Below, piece by piece: positions 1 through 5,476 of a stretch of DNA of 5,476 bases. Both the position numbers and the translations under genes were made by a program. Position 1 is the stretch's first letter. Each line of letters opens with the position of its first letter. The stretch comes from Ferrovibrio sp964429465 (GTDB lineage Bacteria; Pseudomonadota; Alphaproteobacteria; Ferrovibrionales; Ferrovibrionaceae). The notes under the pieces were generated by a model that saw only the letters and a program-made list of their open reading frames with translations, searched no databases and was not told where the DNA came from. The DNA lies in assembly GCA_964429465.1 (NCBI GenBank), contig CAYSCA010000224.1, positions 1 to 5,476 of the forward strand. The letters run 5' to 3'.

Positions 1-679
1 CTTCCGAGACGCAGGCCATGGTGTTGGCCGTGAACTGGCCACCGCAGGAGCCGGCCGAGGGACAGGCCACGCATTCCAGCTCATGCAGGTCGCGGTCGCT
101 CATCTTGCCGGCGGCATGCTGGCCGACGCCCTCGAAGACGTCGACCACGGTGACGTCCTTGCCGCGGAAGCGGCCCGGCCGGATCGAGCCGCCGGACATG
201 AAGATGGAGGGGATGTTCAGCCGGACCATCGCCATCATCAGGCCGGGCAGCGACTTGTCGCAGCCGGCAAGACCGACGAGGGCATCGTAGCAATGGCCGC
301 GCACGGTGAGTTCGGTGGAATCGGCGATCACCTCGCGGCTGATCAGCGACGATTTCATGCCCTGATGGCCCATGGCGATGCCGTCGGTCACGGTGATGGT
401 GGTGAATTCGCGCGGCGTGCCGCCATTGGCCTTGACGCCCTTCTTCACCGACTGCGCCTGGCGCGCCAGCGTGATGTTGCAGGGCGCGGCCTCGTTCCAG
501 GTGGTGACGACGCCGACGAAGGGCTGGTGGATTTCCCGCTCGGTCAGCCCCATCGCGTAATAATAGCTGCGATGCGGCGCGCGCTCCGGCCCCTCGGTGA
601 CATGCCGGCTCGGCAGCTTCGACTTGTCGATCTTGCCGTTCCTGAGAACGGGTTTCTTCCCACCCTTCTTGGTCGTCAT
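1..679 (-). CDS. ilvD: Dihydroxy-acid dehydratase, N-terminal part (partial at left edge)
   Basis: This is the start of dihydroxy-acid dehydratase, the Fe-S enzyme that dehydrates 2,3-dihydroxy-isovalerate and 2,3-dihydroxy-3-methylvalerate to the keto acids leading to valine, leucine and isoleucine. It acts in the cytosol. The 226 complete codons present carry the family landmarks: WNEAAPC (Cys67), TVTDG (Asp99), HCYDALVGLAGCDKSLPG (Cys140, Asp141, Lys142) and CPSAGSCGGQFTANTM (Cys212). By family knowledge, Cys67, Cys140 and Cys212 would ligate the [2Fe-2S] cluster, Asp99 and Asp141 the Mg ion, and Lys142 would be the carbamylated lysine. The ATG at 679-677 is preceded by AAGGGAG (693-699), 13 nt away, which is rather long spacing. 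The first 20 residues are lysine-rich. The C-terminal half lies outside the window. Related sugar-acid dehydratases share these motifs, but the close match to DHAD makes ilvD the best call. Confidence 0.95.
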   Translation of the reverse strand, partial: MTTKKGGKKPVLRNGKIDKSKLPSRHVTEGPERAPHRSYYYAMGLTEREIHQPFVGVVTTWNEAAPCNITLARQAQSVKKGVKANGGTPREFTTITVTDGIAMGHQGMKSSLISREVIADSTELTVRGHCYDALVGLAGCDKSLPGLMMAMVRLNIPSIFMSGGSIRPGRFRGKDVTVVDVFEGVGQHAAGKMSDRDLHELECVACPSAGSCGGQFTANTMACVSE

Positions 680-763
680 GGCGCTGGTCTCGCTCCCTTG
701 GGTCCTGAAATACCGGACACGGAGCATAGCCAGCCGCCTGCCGCCAAGCCAGAGGCAGAAAGC

Positions 764-1624
764 CTATTCGGCCACCACCTCGGCCCGCGGCGCCCGGCCC
801 TTGTGCCGCAGCAGGGCGGCATTCAGCTCGGCGCCGAAAATGAACAGGACGGCGGAGATGTAGAAGAACAGCAGGGTGACGATGACCCCGCCGAGGCTGC
901 CATAGGTGGCGCCGTAATTCCCCAGATTGCTGACATAGAGCGAAAACAGGCTGGCGAAGACGAGCCACAGGAAGGCGGTCGCCAGCACCCCGGGCAGCAG
1001 GGCGGTCAGCTTCAGGCGACGGCCGGGCAGCCAGCGGTGCAGCGCCAGCAGGGCGGCCACGATCACGCAGGTCGCGACCGCATAGCGCAGCAGGCTGAAG
1101 GCCCAGCGGTCGGCCTCGCTCAGCGGGCTGAGCCAGAGGATGCCCTTCCAGATCACCGGGCCGAGGATGATCAGCACCGACAGCAGCAGGAAGACGATGC
1201 CGCCGATGACCACCGCCCCGATGCTGCCCAGCTTCTTGCGCCACCAGGGGCGCGGCTCATCGACGCCATAGGCGGTGTTCAGCGCGATGCGCAGCGCGTC
1301 GAAGCCGTTCGAGGCGACATAGACCGCGCCGATGAAGCCCAGCGTCAGCAGGCCGCCATCCCGGGACCGCAGCACCTGGTCGATCACCGGCTTCAGCGTG
1401 GCGGCAACGTCCTCCGGCAGCAGGTCGAAGGAGGCATCCACCGCGGCGAGGCCGTCGAAGTAATAGGTGCCGATAAATCCCGCCAGCGACGCGAGGAAAA
1501 TCAGGAACGGAAAGATCGACAGCAGGCCGGTGTAGGCAATATGGCCGGCGATCTCCAGCTCCAGGGTATTGACCATCTTCAGCCCGGCTTCGAAGACCGG
1601 GCGCCATACCCGGCTGCCGGTCAA
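764..1624 (-). CDS. YihY/BrkB-family inner-membrane protein
   Basis: This is a polytopic inner-membrane protein of the YihY/virulence factor BrkB family, once misnamed ribonuclease BN. Its biochemical role is not firmly established. With the start chosen here it has 286 residues, a usual family length. I see six hydrophobic segments near residues 29-52, 91-111, 133-157, 177-196, 208-230 and 244-267. Family marks are AYTGLLSIFPFL early, LPG after TM4, FSLYVSNLGNYGATYGSLGG, and GAELNA at the end of the last segment. The start is TTG at 1624-1622, which shares bases with the TGA stop of the AsmA gene (TTGA) and lies 8 nt after a GAGGAG Shine-Dalgarno. A longer reading from TTG at 1672 adds 16 arginine/alanine-rich residues with no good ribosome site. 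The first in-frame ATG (1576) would trim the N-terminus close to the first membrane segment. The protein is probably translated together with the AsmA gene upstream. Family assignment is secure; function is open. Confidence 0.92.
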   Translation of the reverse strand: MTGSRVWRPVFEAGLKMVNTLELEIAGHIAYTGLLSIFPFLIFLASLAGFIGTYYFDGLAAVDASFDLLPEDVAATLKPVIDQVLRSRDGGLLTLGFIGAVYVASNGFDALRIALNTAYGVDEPRPWWRKKLGSIGAVVIGGIVFLLLSVLIILGPVIWKGILWLSPLSEADRWAFSLLRYAVATCVIVAALLALHRWLPGRRLKLTALLPGVLATAFLWLVFASLFSLYVSNLGNYGATYGSLGGVIVTLLFFYISAVLFIFGAELNAALLRHKGRAPRAEVVAE

Positions 1625-3672
1625 CGCCGCTTCTCCTCGCGCTGCCGGCCGTCGTTCAGCAGCGCCGCGCAATCACTGTCCTGCTCGAGCCCCGGATCGA
1701 TGAAGGCGAGGATGGAGGCCAGCGGCGTCAGCAGGGCACCCAACGCCACCGCCCCCGCGGCGCGGGCCGCCAGCGGCGCCTTGTCGACATCCACCAGCGG
1801 CCGGGAAAAGGCACCCTTGACGGTGATCGGCGTCCGGGCGCTCAGCAGGCTGGGATCCTTGGGATATGCCAGCAGGCGCAGGCCGAGCTGCTCCTCCTTC
1901 AGGCTGATCAGGCCGTCCGCCGTTACGGTCGTGTCGGTGGTGTCGAGCACGAACGTGCGCGGTTTCAGCAGGCCGTCCTGCGCTTCGAAATCCACGACGA
2001 AGCAGCGGACCGGAACCTTCTTCTCTCCCCGGTCGCCTTCGGCCAGGAACAGCGCCGCCTGGCCGACATCGAGGCCGGCCACTTCAAGCGCCAGGTTGGA
2101 AAGCTCGCCGCCATCCATGGTGAAGCGGATATCCCCGGTGGCCGAGCCGAGCGACTGCCGCACGGTGTCGCCGATCCCGAGCAGGCGGATGCGGCCGTTG
2201 ATCTCGCCCTGCCCGGCCTCTCCCTGTCCCGCGGCGGCCAGCGCCTGCTTCAGGTCGAAACCGGTAAGGCGGATGTCGTAATTGGTCGAGACGCTGGCCT
2301 CGCGTGCGTTGATGCGGATATCGGCCACGACATTGCCGCCCGCCACGCCGAGCTTGACCGGCTTCAGCTGCAGCACGCCGTCCTTCATGTCGAGGTTGAG
2401 GTCGACGCCGCTCAGCGGCACACCGGGCGCATCGACCTTGTCGCCGCGGAATTTCACCCTGGCATCGACCTCGCGCACCTGCTCGACGGCGAGCGGCACA
2501 TCCGGCAGCACGCGCGGCGGCGCGCCCTGGCGCACGCGCTCTGCCTCGGCCCGTTTCGCCGGCTTCTTCTCGTCTTCCTGCTTCGCCGCGGCCGCATCCT
2601 GACCCGCAGGTTTGGCTTTCGGATCCTCCTGCTTCTGCTGCGCCCGCCGGTCGGTCTCCGCATCCTGTATGCCGATCAGCGGCCCCACATCGCGATAGTC
2701 CAGCACTTTCGACCGCAGATCGGCCTCGATCAGCAGCCGCTCGCGGCCCAGATCGAGCCGCATGTCGCCCGCGAGGTCGCTTTCGCCGATGCGCCCTTCC
2801 ATGTTGCCGATCGACCAGATATCCCCGTCGCGCTGCAGACGGCCCTTCAGGTCATAGGGCGGCGTCATCGGCAGGGGCACGCCGGTGGTGTTGGTGAGCC
2901 GCCCGAGATTGGGGCCGGACAGTTCGACTGCGAGATCCAGCCCGACGAACTTGATCGGATCGATCAGCGTCCCGGAGATGCGGGCGCGGGTCGGACCGAT
3001 CAGGATTTCCATGGTCAGCGGATAGGGATCGTCCTCCTCGCGCAGAGCCAGCAGCGAGCCCGCCCTGACCTTCAGCGTGAACGGCTCGTCGCGCATGTTG
3101 CCGCGGCCTTCCAGCTCGACCTGGCCGCGGCCTTCCTTGCCCTCGCCGACGGCAGTCGAGATCCTGGTATCGATGTCGAGTTCGGCCTTCTCGTCGCGAT
3201 AGACCAGGTGGCCGTCATCGATGACCAGCAGGCCGATCAGCGGCATCTCCGACCGCTCGTCCGGCGCTGCCGTCTCGACGGCCTCCTCCGCCCCGAAGGT
3301 CCAGTTGTTGGTGCCGTCTTCCTGCCGCTCGAGACTGATCTTCGGCTTCACAAGCTGGATCTCGGACAGCACGGTCCGGCCGCGCAGCAATTCCGGCAGG
3401 TCGATGACGATCTCGATCCGCTCGGCGCCGAGCATTTCCGGCTCCCGGGCCCATTCGGCATTCTGGATGTGGAGGTTGTCGATGACGATCCGGGGCTGCA
3501 GCGCCCATTCGCCCTGCAGGTTTTCGATCGTCACCTTGCGGCCCAGCGCCGAGCTGGCCGCGTCTATGGCCGGCTGCTTGAGCCAATTCCACTGGAATAA
3601 CAGCAAGGTAGCGCCGATGATGACGACCAGCGCCGCCACGATGCCGATAGCCCATTTCCAGCCGCGAGCCAT
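1621..3672 (-). CDS. AsmA-family envelope protein
   Basis: A 683-residue AsmA-family protein. Residues 7-26 form one N-terminal membrane anchor, and the rest is expected in the periplasm. Members of the wider AsmA/TamB/YhdP group are thought to be elongated beta-rich proteins that handle lipids between the inner and outer membranes; applying that here is inference. Seen in the sequence: the AsmA opening (hydrophobic helix, then KQPAIDAASSALGRKVTIE), repeated alternating hydrophobic strands over about 45-335, a charged low-complexity linker at about 337-385, and a C-terminal AsmA region at about 390-660. The latter includes RCFVVDFEAQDG, LDTTDTTVTADGLISL, SARTPITVKGAFSRP and a hydrophobic tail ending FIDPG. 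The only two cysteines are Cys557 and Cys668. ATG at 3672 fits the anchor, but no strong Shine-Dalgarno stands at normal spacing; the nearest GGAG is about 17 nt away. The gene begins beside a possible CtrA site and ends overlapping the YihY-family gene. Which AsmA paralogue it is cannot be told from the window. Confidence 0.92.
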   Translation of the reverse strand: MARGWKWAIGIVAALVVIIGATLLLFQWNWLKQPAIDAASSALGRKVTIENLQGEWALQPRIVIDNLHIQNAEWAREPEMLGAERIEIVIDLPELLRGRTVLSEIQLVKPKISLERQEDGTNNWTFGAEEAVETAAPDERSEMPLIGLLVIDDGHLVYRDEKAELDIDTRISTAVGEGKEGRGQVELEGRGNMRDEPFTLKVRAGSLLALREEDDPYPLTMEILIGPTRARISGTLIDPIKFVGLDLAVELSGPNLGRLTNTTGVPLPMTPPYDLKGRLQRDGDIWSIGNMEGRIGESDLAGDMRLDLGRERLLIEADLRSKVLDYRDVGPLIGIQDAETDRRAQQKQEDPKAKPAGQDAAAAKQEDEKKPAKRAEAERVRQGAPPRVLPDVPLAVEQVREVDARVKFRGDKVDAPGVPLSGVDLNLDMKDGVLQLKPVKLGVAGGNVVADIRINAREASVSTNYDIRLTGFDLKQALAAAGQGEAGQGEINGRIRLLGIGDTVRQSLGSATGDIRFTMDGGELSNLALEVAGLDVGQAALFLAEGDRGEKKVPVRCFVVDFEAQDGLLKPRTFVLDTTDTTVTADGLISLKEEQLGLRLLAYPKDPSLLSARTPITVKGAFSRPLVDVDKAPLAARAAGAVALGALLTPLASILAFIDPGLEQDSDCAALLNDGRQREEKRR
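1633..1638 (-). promoter_or_regulatory. Ribosome binding site for the YihY-family gene
   Basis: GAGGAG on the minus strand, 8 nt before TTG at 1624. It lies inside the last codons of the AsmA-family gene. It decides the start of the downstream gene in favour of the TTG that overlaps the AsmA stop codon, and suggests translational coupling. Confidence 0.75.
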
Positions 3673-3722
3673 GCCAGTGGAACAGCCGGCTCCATCCCTC
3701 AGTTCCCGGCGGCAACGCTTTT

Positions 3723-3738
3723 GTTAACTCCTGTTTAA
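3723..3738 (-). promoter_or_regulatory. Candidate CtrA binding site (TTAA-N7-TTAAC)
   Basis: Read on the minus strand this is TTAA ACAGGAG TTAAC, an exact match to the full CtrA consensus TTAA-N7-TTAAC known from Caulobacter and other alphaproteobacteria. A third TTAA (3745-3748) follows on the plus-strand side after 6 nt, so three TTAA tetramers lie within 25 bp, about one helical turn apart. I found no other TTAA in the window. The site lies about 51 bp upstream of the AsmA ATG and about 33 bp upstream of the small plus-strand gene, so it could act on either. I could not place a convincing -35/-10 pair around it. Binding by CtrA is inferred from the motif alone. Confidence 0.55.
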
Positions 3739-3771
3739 GATGCGTTAATAAACCCCCTCCATGATCACCGG

Positions 3772-4131
3772 ATGGGTGCCCATGTCGAAATCGTCGCGCC
3801 AAGATATGTCGTCCTGACCAGGCTGGCCGACAGCTGGATTCCTCGTGCCGCCCATGCCGATCCCGACCATGCCGAACGGGAGGCCTTCCGCTGGCGACGG
3901 ATCTACGGACCCGGCCGCACCAGGGTTGCCGAGTACTGGGTTCCGGAACAACCGCGCGCGCTGCCTGCCGACCACCCTATCGACGTTGACATCGCGCCCG
4001 CACCGCTCCGCGCCGCCGCGCCCGATTGTTCCTGCCTGTCCTGGCGCGATGCGGCTTTGCGCGCCTTCGCGCTTTACCTCGGTTTCATGCTGGCCAACCG
4101 CGCCATGGAATTGCTGATCCTGGCCGGCTAG
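3772..4131 (+). CDS. Hypothetical protein, 119 aa, unrecognised
   Basis: I do not recognise this protein. The reading frame has 119 codons, about three quarters ending in G or C, which is consistent with a real gene although lower than seems usual for the neighbours. The first 80 residues are soluble-looking and rich in charged, tryptophan and proline residues (SWIPRAAHADPDHAEREAF, RWRRIYGPGRT, VAEYWVPEQP). A CxC pair (Cys86, Cys88) follows in DCSCLSWRD. Residues 93-118 are mostly hydrophobic (FALYLGFMLANRAMELLIL) and could be a membrane or amphipathic helix. ATG at 3772 is the first start after an in-frame stop at 3736-3738, but no Shine-Dalgarno precedes it. A 76-codon frame on the other strand (3745-3975) competes for the first half, but has no family signs and ends in the putative promoter region. 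The gene is divergent from the AsmA gene and 57 bp before the AEC transporter, on the same strand. Confidence 0.6.
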   Translation: MGAHVEIVAPRYVVLTRLADSWIPRAAHADPDHAEREAFRWRRIYGPGRTRVAEYWVPEQPRALPADHPIDVDIAPAPLRAAAPDCSCLSWRDAALRAFALYLGFMLANRAMELLILAG

Positions 4132-4133
4132 CG

Positions 4134-4163
4134 TTTCCGCGCGCTTGCTCTAGAGTGCGGAAA
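4134..4163. repeat. Imperfect inverted repeat between the 119-aa gene and the AEC gene
   Basis: TTTCCGC (4134-4140) is repeated inverted as GCGGAAA (4157-4163). Inside, the pairing can continue as G-T, C-G, one mismatch, C-G and T-A, leaving a loop of about 6 nt. An 8-bp perfect palindrome, CTCTAGAG (4148-4155), lies within it. No T-run follows on either strand, so a classical intrinsic terminator is not supported. It could be a hairpin at the end of the upstream transcript or an operator ahead of the transporter gene. Confidence 0.4.
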
Positions 4164-4188
4164 ACTCCTCCCTCGCCTTCGGCCCTGC

Positions 4189-5109
4189 ATGCTTTCCGTC
4201 ATCCTTGCCATCGTTCCGATCTTCCTGCTGATCGCGCTGGGCGTCGCGATGAAGCGCGGCAATTTCCCCGGCGACGCCTTCTGGCCGCTGGCCGACAAGA
4301 TGACCTATTTCGTCTTCTTCCCGGCCCTGCTGATCGAGAACCTGTCCAACGCCAAGCTGGGCGACTTCGATCCGACCAGCATGCTGAGCGCGCTGCTGGC
4401 GGCCGTCTTCCTGCAGGCCGTGCTGGCCTATCTGGCGCGCCCGCTGGCGAGGACTGATGGTCCCGGCTTCACCTCCGTGTTCCAGGGCGCGATCCGGTTC
4501 AACACCTTCGTCGGCCTCGGCGCCGTCGCGGCGCTGGAAGGGAATGCCGGCATAACGCTGTTCGCCGTGGGCATTTCGCTGGCCATCCCGATGATCAACG
4601 TGTTCTGCGTGCTGACCTTGGCGCGTTACGGCGCCCATGGGGAGGGCACCAGCCTCCGGGGGCAGTTGCTCTTCCTTGCGAAAAACCCGCTGATCATCGC
4701 CTGCCTGATCGGCATTGCGCTCAACCTGCTCAATATGCCGCTGCCGCCGGGGATCGCGCCGGTTTTCCATATGCTGGGCACCATGGCGGCCCCGATGGGC
4801 CTGCTGACGGTCGGCGCCGGATTGCAATGGCAGGCGGCGCGCAGCGGCGGCCCCGCGCTCGGGGTGGCCTGCCTGCTCAAGCTGCTGGTCTACCCGGCCG
4901 TGCTATACGGCTTCAGCCGGCTCTGGGGCCTGGGTGCGCTGGAAACCAAGATCCTGGTCCTGTGGGGCGCCGTGCCTACCTCCAGCGCCAGCTATATCCT
5001 GGCCCGGCAACTCGGCGGTGATGCGCCGCTGGCGGCCGCCATCGTGACGGTGAGCACGCTGTTCGCTTTCGTCACCCTGCCGCTCTTCGTGCTGCTGGTC
5101 GGCGTCTAG
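4189..5109 (+). CDS. AEC-family transporter (auxin efflux carrier / Mem_trans type)
   Basis: A 306-residue polytopic inner-membrane carrier of the AEC family, of normal length for bacterial members. Bacterial AEC proteins are thought to move small organic anions such as malonate or other carboxylates; the substrate here cannot be deduced. About ten hydrophobic segments are visible, in two halves of five around a more polar middle near residues 148-164. Family signs are the opening LAIVPIFLLIALG, TYFVFFPALLIENL (39-52), FQGAIRFNTFVGLGA (98-112), KNPLII (165-170), APMGLLTVGAGL (201-212), and the C-terminal WGAVPTSSASYILARQLGGD (259-278) with STLFAFVTLPLF. The ATG at 4189 puts the first membrane helix at the very N-terminus, as usual. 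No Shine-Dalgarno is visible before it, so the start rests on family fit. It may share a transcript with the 119-codon gene. It converges on era with an 8-bp gap. Confidence 0.93.
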   Translation: MLSVILAIVPIFLLIALGVAMKRGNFPGDAFWPLADKMTYFVFFPALLIENLSNAKLGDFDPTSMLSALLAAVFLQAVLAYLARPLARTDGPGFTSVFQGAIRFNTFVGLGAVAALEGNAGITLFAVGISLAIPMINVFCVLTLARYGAHGEGTSLRGQLLFLAKNPLIIACLIGIALNLLNMPLPPGIAPVFHMLGTMAAPMGLLTVGAGLQWQAARSGGPALGVACLLKLLVYPAVLYGFSRLWGLGALETKILVLWGAVPTSSASYILARQLGGDAPLAAAIVTVSTLFAFVTLPLFVLLVGV

Positions 5110-5117
5110 CCGAGGCT

Positions 5118-5476
5118 TCAGCCCTTCGGGAAATCCAGTCCCATCGCCTCGTAGCGCTCAGGGTCGTCGCCCCAGTCCTCGCGGACCTTGACGAACAGGA
5201 AGAGATGGACGCGGCGCTCGAATTGCTGCTCCATCTCCTTGCGGGCCGCGGCGCCGATCCGCTTGATCATGGCGCCCTTCTCACCCAGCACGATCTTCTT
5301 CTGGCCCTCGCGCTCGACGAACACCACCTGCTCTATGCGGGCGGCGCCGTCCTTCTGGTCCTTCCAGTTCTCGGTCTCCACCGTGATCGCGTAAGGCAGC
5401 TCGTCATGCAGGGCGCGATAGACCTGCTCGCGCGTGATCTCGGCGGCGAGGAAGCGCATCGGCACATCGGCCAGCT
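5118..5476 (-). CDS. era: GTPase Era, C-terminal KH domain (partial at right edge)
   Basis: This is the 3' end of era, an essential GTPase that binds the 3' end of 16S rRNA and helps assemble the 30S subunit. The 119 complete codons cover the last part of the linker (PMRFLAAEITREQVYRALHDELPY) and the KH RNA-binding domain. The domain contains IEQVVFVEREGQKKIVLGEKGAMIKRIG, shown here only to mark its core, with the GxxG loop GEKG encoded near 5274-5285. The protein ends in VHLFLFVKVREDW and a short tail, PERYEAMGLDFPKG. The reading frame stays open to the window edge, so the GTPase domain lies outside. The AEC gene ends 8 bp from this stop codon on the opposite strand, so no same-strand gene such as recO follows directly. 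Confidence 0.95.
   Translation of the reverse strand, partial: LADVPMRFLAAEITREQVYRALHDELPYAITVETENWKDQKDGAARIEQVVFVEREGQKKIVLGEKGAMIKRIGAAARKEMEQQFERRVHLFLFVKVREDWGDDPERYEAMGLDFPKG

Noticed and set aside
680..763. Possible promoter for ilvD in the 84-bp gap (TGGCTT, 17 nt, TATGCT on the minus strand).
   Set aside because: Only three of six -35 bases and four of six -10 bases match. That is too weak to list, although an own promoter for ilvD is possible.
81..1244. A 387-codon open frame on the minus strand.
   Set aside because: It runs out of frame through both ilvD and the YihY gene and gives an Arg/Ala/Gly-rich product with no family features.
83..2281. A 732-codon open frame on the plus strand, antisense to ilvD, the YihY gene and asmA.
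   Set aside because: It is a GC-rich shadow: the product is low-complexity (Gln, Ala, Arg, Asp-rich), crosses three real genes on the other strand and shows no domain.
3100..3136. Two copies of GCCGCGGCCTTCC spaced 24 bp apart.
   Set aside because: They lie in frame inside asmA and encode the similar peptides EGRGN and EGRGQ eight residues apart, as expected for a beta-strand repeat, not a mobile or regulatory repeat.
3721..3750. Sigma70-like pair TTGTTA and TTAATA with an 18-nt spacer on the plus strand.
   Set aside because: The -10 hexamer matches poorly and the bases are better explained by the TTAA cluster.
3745..3975. A 76-codon minus-strand frame upstream of asmA.
   Set aside because: It overlaps the more convincing plus-strand 119-codon frame, ends in the AT-rich promoter region and has no recognisable features. 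It is not fully excluded.
4144..4175. MerR-family-like operator (TTGCTCTAGAGT followed by GCGGAAAACTCC).
   Set aside because: The left half resembles metal-responsive MerR sites, but the right half does not mirror it and no -10 follows at the expected spacing.
4150..4827. A 225-codon minus-strand frame opposite the AEC gene.
   Set aside because: The product is Gln/Arg/Glu-rich, a typical antisense shadow of hydrophobic codons in a GC-rich membrane protein gene.
5111..5130. Small hairpins (GGCT-TC-AGCC, CCC-TTC-GGG) between the AEC and era stop codons.
   Set aside because: The stems are only 3-4 bp, with no T-run on either strand, so a bidirectional terminator is not supported.

Overview
This is a GC-rich window (roughly two thirds G+C by eye) that reads as ordinary chromosome of an alphaproteobacterium, possibly a Rhodospirillales-type lineage. 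The grounds are the GC-rich codon use, the Era C-terminus, and a TTAA-N7-TTAAC motif of the kind bound by CtrA, the alphaproteobacterial response regulator. The taxonomic call is an inference. I see no phage, insertion sequence, CRISPR array, tRNA or rRNA.

Left half, minus strand, in order of transcription: an AsmA-family envelope protein (1621-3672), a YihY/BrkB-family polytopic inner-membrane protein (764-1624) whose likely TTG start overlaps the asmA stop codon, and, after an 84-bp gap, the first 226 codons of ilvD (1-679; runs off the left edge). The first two look translationally coupled. IlvD is a branched-chain amino acid enzyme and may simply sit downstream.

Centre: a divergent intergenic region (3673-3771) holds the only three TTAA tetramers I found in the window, packed within 25 bp. 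They match the full CtrA consensus and could control asmA-yihY leftward, the small gene to the right, or both.

Right half: a 119-codon gene of unknown function (3772-4131, plus strand), a 57-bp gap with an imperfect inverted repeat, an AEC-family (auxin efflux carrier) transporter (4189-5109, plus strand), and, converging on it with an 8-bp gap, the 3' end of era (5118-5476, minus strand; runs off the right edge).

I do not see a clear undescribed system. The best leads are the coupled AsmA-YihY pair, which may be an envelope lipid-handling unit, and its possible cell-cycle control by CtrA.
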